Assembly (NCBI GenBank): GCA_964608495.1
Contig: CAZSOQ010000056.1
Coordinates: 1-25,180 of the forward strand
From: JAKORR01 sp964608495
Lineage (GTDB): Bacteria > Armatimonadota > Zipacnadia > Zipacnadales > FEN-943
Reading direction: 5' to 3'
DNA: 25,180 nucleotides
The translations under genes were made by a program, and so were the position numbers. Numbering within the stretch: the first letter of the stretch is position 1; every line of letters starts with the position of its first letter. A model generated the notes under the pieces. That model saw only the letters and a program-made list of their open reading frames with translations. It made no database searches and had not been told where the DNA came from. This document shows positions 1 through 7,123 of the stretch, piece by piece.

Positions 1-306
1 ATGCTCGAGGGCGGGGGCTACCAGGTCGTGGACCTGGGTGTGGATGTCTCGCCGGAGAAATTCGTCGAGGCCGTGCAGGCTCACAGCGTTCAGGTCATCG
101 GCCTCTCGGCCCTCCTCACGACCACCATGCCGGCGATGAAGGACACCATCGAGGCCCTCAAGGAGGCCGGGGTCCGCGACCAGGTCGCCGTGCTCATCGG
201 TGGCGCTCCGGTGACCCAGGACTACGCCGACGAGATCGGCGCCGACGCCTATGCTCCCGACGCCGCAAGCGCCGTGGACAAGGCCAACGAACTCATCGGA
301 GCCTAG
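1..306 (+). CDS. Corrinoid (cobalamin-binding) methyltransferase partner protein, C-terminal part
   Basis: This is the C-terminal 101 residues of a small corrinoid protein of the MtbC/MttC/MtaC type, which carries a methyl group on cobalamin between a substrate methyltransferase and a second methyltransferase. Visible family features are VDLGVDVSPEKF near the start, the GLSALLTTTM strand-loop, and VLIGGAPVTQDYADEIGADAY followed by a short C-terminal helix ending at a TAG stop (304-306). The DxHxxG cobalamin-ligand motif and the N-terminal helical domain lie upstream of the window, so the ATG at position 1 is almost certainly an internal methionine. Its substrate methyltransferase is not visible. 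The UroD-like protein at 7124 and the folate genes at 10132-14430 fit a role in methyl-group transfer, but the substrate cannot be named. Confidence 0.88.
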   Translation: MLEGGGYQVVDLGVDVSPEKFVEAVQAHSVQVIGLSALLTTTMPAMKDTIEALKEAGVRDQVAVLIGGAPVTQDYADEIGADAYAPDAASAVDKANELIGA

Positions 307-383
307 AGGCCCTTCCCTGCGGTCGCACGGCCGGTGTGTTCCGTCGCAGCTCCCGCGGGGTCCCTGGATCAGTTAGCGCAAGG

Positions 384-415
384 GCTGGCACACAGCTCCC
401 CGGCTGTGTGCCAGC
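384..415. terminator. Perfect 13-bp hairpin downstream of the corrinoid gene
   Basis: The arms GCTGGCACACAGC (384-396) and GCTGTGTGCCAGC (403-415) are exactly complementary around a 6-base loop. The hairpin lies about 80 bases after the corrinoid stop codon and about 100 bases before the next start. No clear T-tract follows, so it is either a GC-type terminator, an mRNA-stabilising structure or a binding site for a dimeric regulator. It is the strongest inverted repeat I noticed in the window. Confidence 0.6.
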
Positions 416-512
416 TTGTGATATCTGGTGGTTGGGGGCCCTTGTCCCCGCTGACCGGGCGGCGCGCCGCCGCCGCGAGGCACCAAACACCTGGTTCCTG
501 GAGGCTATTGTG

Positions 513-920
513 GTGCGTGCTGACTTCCCGTGGCTTCCCGTCGCGGTGCTTATCATCGCGATCAGCCTTGGCGTCATGGGGCAGATCCTCCTGAAGTTGG
601 GGCTCAACAGGCTGGGCGAGAAGCCCCCACCGGTGCTCGTCCTCAAGTCCGTCTTCACCCCACTCATCTTCGGCGGCTTCGCCTGCTACGGCCTGAGCTC
701 TCTGGTCTACCTGCAGGCCCTGTCACGCCTGCCCCTCAGCTACGCCTACCCCATGATCGCCCTCAGCTACGTCGGCGTCGCCCTCATCTCGTGGCGCTGG
801 ATGCACGAGCAGCTCAACCCGCTGCGCTTCGCCGGTCTGGCCGTCATCATCCTCGGCGTTGTCCTCCTGGCCCTGTCCTACGGGCCGTCGCCCGCCGCTG
901 CGTCGCCCAAGGCTCCCTGA
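513..920 (+). CDS. Small four-helix EamA/ArnE-like membrane transporter
   Basis: This is a hydrophobic protein of about 135 residues with four predicted membrane helices, resembling half-size members of the drug/metabolite transporter superfamily (ArnE/SMR/EamA-like). Characteristic stretches are GQILLKLGL at the end of helix 1, YLQALSRLPLSYAYPMIALSY across helices 2-3, and the WMHEQLNPLRFAGLAVIILG helix-4 region with its conserved acidic residue. EmrE's helix-1 glutamate is absent, which argues against a classical multidrug SMR pump. The GTG at 513 is chosen because GGAGG lies at 500-504; a GTG at 510 is also possible. An ATG much further upstream would run through the 384-415 hairpin and gives non-membrane, low-complexity sequence. 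The substrate is unknown; lipid-linked sugar flipping is one family possibility. Confidence 0.75.
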   Translation: MRADFPWLPVAVLIIAISLGVMGQILLKLGLNRLGEKPPPVLVLKSVFTPLIFGGFACYGLSSLVYLQALSRLPLSYAYPMIALSYVGVALISWRWMHEQLNPLRFAGLAVIILGVVLLALSYGPSPAAASPKAP

Positions 921-955
921 GTTCGCCGCGGGCCGGCCTCGTCTCTTCCCCGGGC

Positions 956-1168
956 TTGGGCCTGGCGCGGCCTCTGCTCCCTCTTGGCGCCCCTGTTGCT
1001 GAGACGATCCCGGGCAGCCTTCGGGCCACGCGCGGTCGCCGCTGGCACGAGGATCGTCCCCGCAGCTTGCCCCCGGCCTCGGTGGTCATCGTCAACACGT
1101 CCCATATCGCCTGGGCCATACCCATGGAGCAGGTCGAGGGCGAGGCTCGCGGCGGCAAGGTGGCCTGA
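956..1168 (+). other. Possible small gene or gene remnant in the 921-1248 intergenic stretch
   Basis: The 328 bases between the transporter and the ABC ATPase gene contain no standard gene. One frame stays open to a TGA at 1166-1168, and its last 30 codons (from about 1079) have the strong G/C third-position bias of real genes here, reading VVIVNTSHIAWAIPMEQ and ending GGKVA. The preceding part, including SLRATRGRRWHEDRP, is less convincing. No ATG or GTG with a ribosome binding site was found at a sensible place; a TTG at 956 is the only in-frame candidate noted and has no Shine-Dalgarno sequence. It may be a small unrecognised protein with an odd start, or the tail of a decayed gene. The rest of the gap holds only the promoter near 1231. 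Confidence 0.3.
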
Positions 1169-1230
1169 TTCGCCCGCGGCCGCGGCGCCCCTGACCGTAC
1201 CGCAGGCCCGTGGGCCTGAGGCCTTAGGCG

Positions 1231-1239
1231 TGCTACAAT
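1231..1239 (+). promoter_or_regulatory. Extended -10 promoter element before the ABC transporter operon
   Basis: TGCTACAAT matches an extended -10 box (TGn followed by a TATAAT-like hexamer, here TACAAT at 1234-1239). No good -35 box is seen at the usual distance, as expected for extended -10 promoters. Transcription would start near 1246, only a few bases before the GTG codon at 1249, implying a leaderless or nearly leaderless message. Confidence 0.55.
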
Positions 1240-1248
1240 CCCCGCGTC

Positions 1249-2754
1249 GTGCCAGCCGACCTCCTACTCCGCATGGTCGAGATCCGCAAGAGCTACGGCG
1301 GCGTCCAGGCGCTCCGCGGCGTGGATTTCGATCTCGACGAAGGCGAGATCCACGGCCTCGTCGGCGAGAACGGGGCGGGCAAGTCCACCCTCATGCGCGT
1401 CCTCGCCGGGGCTACCCAGCCCGACGCGGGCGTCCTCGAGCTGGCCGGCCGTCCCGTACGCTGGTCGTCCCCTAATGCCGCCCAGCACGCCGGCGTCGCC
1501 CTCCTGCACCAGGAGCTAGTGCTCGTCCCCACTCTGTCGGTGGCCGAGAACGTCACGCTGGGCCATATGCCCGGCGGCCCCGCCTTCGTGGACCGCCGCC
1601 GGATGGTGGCTCAGGCCGAGGAGCTGCTCGACCGTCTGCGCATGGCCCTCGACCCAGACGCTCAGGTCCGCGCTCTGTCGGTCGCCCAGCGCCAGATGGT
1701 GGCCGTGGCGCGTGCCCTGTCGCTGCACGCCCGGATCCTCATCATGGACGAGCCCACCGCCGTGCTCAGCCGGGCCGAGGTCGAGCACCTCTTCGCCGTG
1801 CTTCACGAGCTCAGGCAGCAGGGCGTGGCTATCGTCTACGTCAGCCACCGGCTCGAGGAGGTCTTTCAGCTCACCGACCGCGTCACCGTGCTCCGCGACG
1901 GCGAGGCAGTGGGCACGCTGCCCACCCGCGAGCTCGACCGCCCGGCCTTGATCGGCATGATGGTCGGCCGCGCCTGGGAGCGTGAGCGCCGTCGCTCCAC
2001 CGAGCCCGCCGCCGACGCCGTCCTCGAGGTCCGCGACCTCACCGACGGCCGTGGCCTCGGCCCCTGCTCCCTCGATCTTCGCCGGCGCGAGGTGCTGGGC
2101 CTGGCGGGCCTGGTCGGCAGCGGCCGCTCGGACCTGGCTCAGCTTATCATCGGCGCCCGCCACCGCACCGGCGGCCACGTGCTCCTCCACGGTCGTCCCT
2201 TCCGACCGCGCCTGCCCAGGTACTGTCTGCGAGCCGGCGTCGCCTATGTGCCCGAGGACCGGCAGGTCCAGGGACTCTTCCCCCTGCTCTCCCTGGCCGA
2301 CAACCTGCTGATGCCCAGCTACCATGGAGCTCTGTCGGGCCCTCTCATCTCGCTCCGGCGGGTGCGCGACCGCGTTGCCGACCTGGCCCGGCGTCTCGAC
2401 CTCCGCCCCTCCGACCCCGCCACGGTCGTCCGCGCGCTCTCGGGCGGCAACCAGCAGAAGGTCGTCCTGGGCCGCTGGCTCAACCTGACCCCGGACGTGT
2501 TCCTTCTCGACGAGCCGACGCGCGGGATTGACGTGGGGGCCAAGGCCGCCGTCCACGAGCTGATCCGCGCTCTGGCCGATGCCGGCGTCTGTATCCTCCT
2601 CATCTCTTCCGACTTGCCCGAGCTACTCAGCCTCTCCGACCGAGTGCTGGCCATGCGCGAGGGCCGGATCGTCGCCGAGCTGGCTCGCCACGAGGCCACG
2701 GAGGAGAGGGTACTGTCGCACGTCCTGGGAGCCACGGACACCCATGAGCGATAG
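1249..2754 (+). CDS. Sugar ABC transporter ATP-binding protein (RbsA/MglA/XylG type)
   Basis: This 501-residue protein has two fused ABC ATPase domains and energises uptake of a monosaccharide-like substrate. Domain 1 has Walker A GENGAGKST (39-47), signature LSVAQRQ (143-149) and Walker B LIMDEP (164-169). Domain 2 has the degenerate Walker A typical of this family (GLVGSGRSD, about 287-295, lacking GKS/T), signature LSGGNQQK (397-404) and LLDEPTRGID (419-428). Such asymmetry is normal for RbsA-type proteins, where one site is thought to be catalytically weak. The start is GTG at 1249 or ATG at 1273; neither has a Shine-Dalgarno sequence. The permease gene overlaps its 3' end and the binding protein follows. 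Ribose, galactose, xylose, inositol or a purine nucleoside cannot be distinguished from sequence alone. Confidence 0.93.
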   Translation: MPADLLLRMVEIRKSYGGVQALRGVDFDLDEGEIHGLVGENGAGKSTLMRVLAGATQPDAGVLELAGRPVRWSSPNAAQHAGVALLHQELVLVPTLSVAENVTLGHMPGGPAFVDRRRMVAQAEELLDRLRMALDPDAQVRALSVAQRQMVAVARALSLHARILIMDEPTAVLSRAEVEHLFAVLHELRQQGVAIVYVSHRLEEVFQLTDRVTVLRDGEAVGTLPTRELDRPALIGMMVGRAWERERRRSTEPAADAVLEVRDLTDGRGLGPCSLDLRRREVLGLAGLVGSGRSDLAQLIIGARHRTGGHVLLHGRPFRPRLPRYCLRAGVAYVPEDRQVQGLFPLLSLADNLLMPSYHGALSGPLISLRRVRDRVADLARRLDLRPSDPATVVRALSGGNQQKVVLGRWLNLTPDVFLLDEPTRGIDVGAKAAVHELIRALADAGVCILLISSDLPELLSLSDRVLAMREGRIVAELARHEATEERVLSHVLGATDTHER

Positions 2755-3721
2755 CGCAACCCACCAGCGCCCCGGCCGGGCAGGCGTCTGGCTGCGCCTG
2801 GTCCTCGAACGCTACGGCATTGTCGTCGCCTTCGTCGTGCTGATCGGCGTATCGGCCGCTCTGTCGCCCAGGTTCCTCTCGGCCCAGAACCTGCTCAACG
2901 TCGTCCGGCAGGTGTCCTTCGAGGGCATCATCGCCCTGGGCATGACCTTCGTCATCCTCAGCGCCGGCATTGACCTCTCCGTCGGTGCTCTCATGTGCTT
3001 CACCGCCTGCCTCTGCGCCGGCCTGATGATGCGCCACGGCCTTCCGCCCTTCCTGGCCATCGCGCTGACCCTCTTCGCCGGCGCCGCTCTCGGGGCCACC
3101 AACGGCCTGGTCATCGTCCTCGGCCGCGTCCAGCCCTTCATCGTCACCCTCGGCATCATGACCGTTCTCCACGGTGCCTCGCTGCTCTACGTCGAGGGCA
3201 AGCGCATCTCCCTCGGCCTCGAACCGCCCGCCGGCATCCGCGTCCTCGACAGCACCGTCGGCGGCGTGCCCGTCCCGGCCCTGATCTTCGTCGCCATCGC
3301 CCTGCTCGCCGGGCTCCTTCTCGCCCGCACGCGCTTCGGCCGCGAGGTCTACGCCATCGGCGGCAACGAAGAGGCGGCCTACCTCGCCGGCGTGGACGTC
3401 GCCCAGCGCAAGGTGCTCATCTACGCCATCTCCGGCCTTCTCTCGGCGCTCTCGGGGATCCTCGTGCTCGCCCGGCTGCGCTCGGCCAACGCCGAGCTGG
3501 GCAAGGGCTACGAGCTCACCGCCATCGCCGCGGTGGTCATCGGCGGCACCAACCTCATGGGCGGCGAGGGCTGGGCCGCGGGCACCTTCATCGGCTCCAT
3601 GATCCTCGGCGTCCTCGCCAACGTCCTCAACCTGCGCGGCGTCAGCGAGTTCATCCAGGAGATCGCCAAGGGAGCCATCATCATCGGCGCCGTGCTCCTC
3701 AAACGCGAGAAGGCCCGCTGA
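2744..3721 (+). CDS. Sugar ABC transporter permease (RbsC type)
   Basis: This 325-residue, highly hydrophobic inner-membrane protein is the channel subunit of the importer. It has a short cytoplasmic N-terminus, then about eight to ten membrane helices. Family hallmarks include FEGIIALGMTFVILSAGIDLSVG in the N-terminal half, the cytoplasmic loop with YAIGGNEEAAYLAGV (the ATPase contact region of BPD_transp_2 permeases) and AVVIGGTNLMGGEG near the C-terminus. The ATG at 2744 lies within the last codons of the ATPase gene (11-base overlap), with a GGGAG-like site just upstream, so translation is probably coupled. A longer reading frame reaching back to 2579 is only overlap with the ATPase gene and lacks family similarity. 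Confidence 0.93.
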   Translation: MSDSATHQRPGRAGVWLRLVLERYGIVVAFVVLIGVSAALSPRFLSAQNLLNVVRQVSFEGIIALGMTFVILSAGIDLSVGALMCFTACLCAGLMMRHGLPPFLAIALTLFAGAALGATNGLVIVLGRVQPFIVTLGIMTVLHGASLLYVEGKRISLGLEPPAGIRVLDSTVGGVPVPALIFVAIALLAGLLLARTRFGREVYAIGGNEEAAYLAGVDVAQRKVLIYAISGLLSALSGILVLARLRSANAELGKGYELTAIAAVVIGGTNLMGGEGWAAGTFIGSMILGVLANVLNLRGVSEFIQEIAKGAIIIGAVLLKREKAR

Positions 3722-3745
3722 GGCAGGGAGCGGGCCGCCCGCGGC

Positions 3746-3751
3746 TAATAT
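3746..3751 (+). promoter_or_regulatory. Possible -10 element upstream of the binding-protein gene
   Basis: TAATAT followed by CCCCCG lies in the 83-base gap between permease and binding-protein genes. It resembles the TACAAT-CCCCG arrangement before the ATPase gene. No -35 box is evident. An internal promoter here would let the binding protein be made in excess of the membrane subunits, as is common for such importers, but the evidence is weak. Confidence 0.3.
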
Positions 3752-3804
3752 CCCCCGTGCACCAGTGGTGGCGCCAGGACCCATCTTGGCAGGAGGCCAG
3801 TCCC

Positions 3805-4806
3805 ATGAGATTCGCCCGCGGACCTTCCCTTGCGTCCTGCTGTGCTGTCGCGGTCCTTCTCGCGGTGCTGGTTGCCGGCGGCTGCGGCCGTCAGGCGCCC
3901 CAGACCGGGCCGGTTTCGGGGCCCGACCAGCCCACGACCCCAGCCAAGGTCTGGAAGCTGGGCTTCTCGCAGACCACGCTCAGCGAGCCCTGGCGCGTGA
4001 AGATGCGGGATGACATGCTCGCCGCGGCGCGCGAGCACGCCCAGGAAGTGGCGCTCGTGCACAACGAGGCGGATAACGACGATGCCCGGCAGGCCGCCAA
4101 CGTCGAGGACCTGATCACCCAGGGCATCAAGCTGCTCGTCATCAGCCCCCACACGGCCGAGGGCCTGACCAGCGTGGTCGAAAAGGTCTACGACCAGGGC
4201 ATACCGGTGATCACCCTCGACCGCAACATAGCCTCGGACAAGTACACCTGCTTCATCGGCGCCGACAACAAGAAGATCGGCGCGCTGGCCGCGAGGGTGA
4301 TTGCCGAGAAGCTGGGCGGCAAGGGCGTGGTGTTCGAGATCCAGGGGACCCTGGGGGCCACGGCCACCACCAACCGCAATGAGGGCTTCCAGGAGGCCAT
4401 CAAGGAGTGGAAGGACCTCCGCGTCATCGGCGGGCAGTCGGGCGACTACGCCCGCGAGCCGGCCCAGAAGCTCATGGAGGACGTCCTCCAGGCGAACGAC
4501 AAGATAGACGCCGTGTATGCCCACAACGATGAGATGGCGCTGGGGGCCATGCTGGCGGCCGAGCGCGCCAATCGCCTCAAGGACATCGTCATCGTTGGGA
4601 TTGACGGCCAGGAAGAGGCCATGGAGGCCGTGGCTCAGGGCAAGATGTACGCCACCATCATCTACCCCAACGGCTCCGCCGAGGCCATCGAGACGGCCCT
4701 CAAGATCCTGAAGGGCGAGCAGGTGCCCAAGCACATCGAACTCGAGAGCATCCTGGTCACTGCCGACAACGCCAGAGACGATTCCATTCGCGCCCATGCC
4801 TTCTGA
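3805..4806 (+). CDS. Sugar ABC transporter substrate-binding lipoprotein (RbsB-like)
   Basis: This 333-residue protein binds the imported ligand outside the cytoplasmic membrane. It begins with a basic, hydrophobic signal ending in a lipobox-like VLVAGGC with the modified cysteine at residue 27, followed by a proline/glutamine-rich linker and a type I periplasmic-binding fold (Peripla_BP_4). Family stretches include LGFSQTTLSEPWRV at the first strand, ITQGIKLLVISPHTAEGL, PVITLDRNIASDKYTCFIGADN, and DAVYAHNDEMALGAM with VIVGIDGQEEAMEAV near the hinge. The start is well supported by AGGAGG at 3791-3796, eight bases before the ATG. It is the third gene of the importer operon. The ligand is most likely a sugar or polyol, but the pocket cannot be read with confidence. 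Confidence 0.93.
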   Translation: MRFARGPSLASCCAVAVLLAVLVAGGCGRQAPQTGPVSGPDQPTTPAKVWKLGFSQTTLSEPWRVKMRDDMLAAAREHAQEVALVHNEADNDDARQAANVEDLITQGIKLLVISPHTAEGLTSVVEKVYDQGIPVITLDRNIASDKYTCFIGADNKKIGALAARVIAEKLGGKGVVFEIQGTLGATATTNRNEGFQEAIKEWKDLRVIGGQSGDYAREPAQKLMEDVLQANDKIDAVYAHNDEMALGAMLAAERANRLKDIVIVGIDGQEEAMEAVAQGKMYATIIYPNGSAEAIETALKILKGEQVPKHIELESILVTADNARDDSIRAHAF

Positions 4807-4900
4807 CCGCCACGCCCGGGCGCCAGTGCGCGAGAGAACTCCCGGCCCACGGCTCGGCGGGCCTTGCCGGTGTCACTGTGGGCCCCCCTTGGCGCTGCTC

Positions 4901-7105
4901 ATGCTCGCGCGGTTGCCTCTGACCGGGGGTACCTCGATCCTGCTGGCCTTGCTTCTCGCGGCCCCCTGCGCCGCCGAGGGTCCCCACTTCACCCGACTCA
5001 GCCTGATCCGGGACACCGTCAGCCAGTACGACCGCGCGACCCTGACCTTCTCCCTCGACCGGTTCTACGACAACCCCTACGACCCGGACCAGGTTGACTG
5101 CGCCGCCGAGGTCCTCGGCCCCGACGGCCGCCGGCTCGTCGTCCCGGCCTTCTGGCACGAGCCCATGCGCCCTGAGGACGACTTCACCGCCGCCCACGTC
5201 TTCACCAACCCGGGCCGCGAGCACTACGCCAGCGCAGGTCCGGGCCGATGGGAGCTGCGCTTCGCGCCTACCACGCCGGGCCGCTGGCGAGGCCGCCTGC
5301 GCGCGAGGGACCCCGGCGGCGAGACCCTGTCCGACGAGTTCGCCCTGACCTGCACGGCGGGAACGGCGCACGGCTACTTGCGCACGGCGCCCAACGGGCA
5401 GTTCCTGCGGTTCGACGACGGGACGGGCTTCGTCCCGCGGGGCCTGTGTCTCGCCTGGGCCCGCGGCGGCAACGAAACGGACACCTACGACTCGTATCTC
5501 TCCCGCCTGGCCGCGCTGGGGGCCAACACCGTGCGCGTGTGGATGTGTCACTGGGCATGGCTGGAGTGGACGGCGGGCGAGTCCGGTGCCCTCCGCGCCT
5601 ACGAGGGGCCCGGGCGCTACAACCAGCAGGTGGCTCACAACTTCGACCGCCTCATCGAGCTGGCCGAGCGCAAGGGCATCTTCCTTCAGCTCTGCCTCAA
5701 CAACGGCGCCTGGGAGTTCGGCCGGCCCGACGGCAAGAACGACCATTATGACTCCTGGGGAGGCAACCCGTACAACGCCAGGAACGGTGGCCCCTGCGCC
5801 GAGCCCGGCGACTTCTGGACGAAGGCCGAGGCCCGGCGCCTCTACCGCAACCGGCTCCGGTATACCGTCGCCCGATGGGGCTACTCGCCCAGCGTCCTGG
5901 CCTGGGAGCTGTGGAATGAGCAGGGCTCGGAGACCGACGCCACCGCCGCCTGGCACCGCGAGATGGCCGACTACCTGCGCGCTGTGGACCCCTGCCGCCA
6001 CCTGGTCACGACCAGCACCTGGCTCAGCGACGCCCGCGAGCTTCCCCGCACCTTCCAGGCCATGGACCTGGTGCAGCTCCACTACGCCAGCGAGCGGTTT
6101 GTCGAGCTCGCCCGCGAGGCCTTTCCCGACAAGCCCTGCATCGTCGGCGAGGGCCCCTGGACGCGCGAGGCCCTGGCGCGAGCGGGCTACGTGTCTCCCC
6201 TGGTCGGCGCCGCCGGCCCGCCCCTGACGTGGCATTCCGGCCCCGACAGCCCCGTGGAGCGCGAGGACCTGTACCCGCTCCTCGGCGGCCTGTTCGGCTT
6301 CTGGCGCGACTTCCCCGCGGCCGACCCGGTGACGCCGCTGGGCGCCGCCGAGGTGCGCGTCGCCGTGCCCGATGGCGCCGCCTACGCCCCGGTAGTCCTT
6401 CACCCCGGCTTCAACACGTGGCTTCGGAGAGCGACCCAGGCCGAGTTCACGGTCAGGCCCGACGGCTCCACCGACGCATCCGGCATGAGCGATCGCCTCT
6501 ACGGCTCGAACCCCGACCGGGCGCCCTACCGCAATCCACCCACCTTCGTCGTGGACTACCCGGCGCCCGGAGCCTTTGCCGTCCGGCTCGGGGAGTGCAG
6601 CGGCCCGGCCACGCTGGTCATCACGCTCGACGGCGGCGAAGCCCTGCGGTACGCCGTTCCGGGCGAGGGCCGCCGCTCGCCGCCCGAGGACACGCGTTGG
6701 CAGACTGTGCAGGTCCCAGCCGGTCCTCACCGCATCGGCGCGGACAACGCGGGCGCCGACTGGATGTCCGTGGGGCCCTTTGTCCTCAGCGACTACCGCG
6801 ACGTCACCAGGTACCCGCCCGTCAAGCTGCTGGGTCTGGTGTCGGGCGATCAGGCGCGGCTGTGGCTGGCCAACGACTGGGCCGAGGTAGACCCCCGGCT
6901 CGGCCTGGGCCCGCCGCCGGAGCTTACCGCCCGCGTGGCCCTCTCGGGCCTGCGCCAGGGCCAGTGGGCTGTGGCCTGGACCGATCCGCTCACCGGCGGG
7001 GCCCTTAGGCAGGAGCGCGCGCGATCGGACGGAAGGAGGCTGGCGCTCGAGGTCGCCGGGCTGCGGGGTCAGCTCGCCGCCAGGCTCGAGCGCGTGGGAG
7101 ACTGA
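4901..7105 (+). CDS. Secreted DUF5060-type glycoside hydrolase (cellulase-like TIM barrel)
   Basis: This is a protein of about 734 residues. A signal peptide (SILLALLLAAPCAAEG) is followed by an immunoglobulin-like DUF5060 domain (about 30-115, FYDNPYDPDQVDC and GRWELRFAPTTPGRWRG). A clan GH-A-like barrel comes next, with RGLCLAWARGGNE, LGANTVRVWMCHW and GIFLQLCLNNGAW. Likely catalytic acids are Glu340 in WELWNEQ and Glu417 in IVGEGPW. The last 250 residues form beta-rich domains that may bind carbohydrate. The ATG at 4901 gives a clean signal peptide but has no obvious ribosome site; an ATG at 4796 overlapping the upstream stop codon is an alternative and would add about 35 unlikely residues. 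It follows the sugar importer on the same strand and may release its substrate outside the cell. Substrate specificity is unknown. Confidence 0.85.
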   Translation: MLARLPLTGGTSILLALLLAAPCAAEGPHFTRLSLIRDTVSQYDRATLTFSLDRFYDNPYDPDQVDCAAEVLGPDGRRLVVPAFWHEPMRPEDDFTAAHVFTNPGREHYASAGPGRWELRFAPTTPGRWRGRLRARDPGGETLSDEFALTCTAGTAHGYLRTAPNGQFLRFDDGTGFVPRGLCLAWARGGNETDTYDSYLSRLAALGANTVRVWMCHWAWLEWTAGESGALRAYEGPGRYNQQVAHNFDRLIELAERKGIFLQLCLNNGAWEFGRPDGKNDHYDSWGGNPYNARNGGPCAEPGDFWTKAEARRLYRNRLRYTVARWGYSPSVLAWELWNEQGSETDATAAWHREMADYLRAVDPCRHLVTTSTWLSDARELPRTFQAMDLVQLHYASERFVELAREAFPDKPCIVGEGPWTREALARAGYVSPLVGAAGPPLTWHSGPDSPVEREDLYPLLGGLFGFWRDFPAADPVTPLGAAEVRVAVPDGAAYAPVVLHPGFNTWLRRATQAEFTVRPDGSTDASGMSDRLYGSNPDRAPYRNPPTFVVDYPAPGAFAVRLGECSGPATLVITLDGGEALRYAVPGEGRRSPPEDTRWQTVQVPAGPHRIGADNAGADWMSVGPFVLSDYRDVTRYPPVKLLGLVSGDQARLWLANDWAEVDPRLGLGPPPELTARVALSGLRQGQWAVAWTDPLTGGALRQERARSDGRRLALEVAGLRGQLAARLERVGD

Positions 7106-7123
7106 CAGCCCGGAGGGGGCGCG

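Noticed and set aside
336..512. N-terminal extension of the EamA-like protein from an ATG at 336.
   Set aside because: It would run through the 384-415 hairpin, gives arginine-rich non-membrane sequence and ignores the GGAGG site at 500-504.
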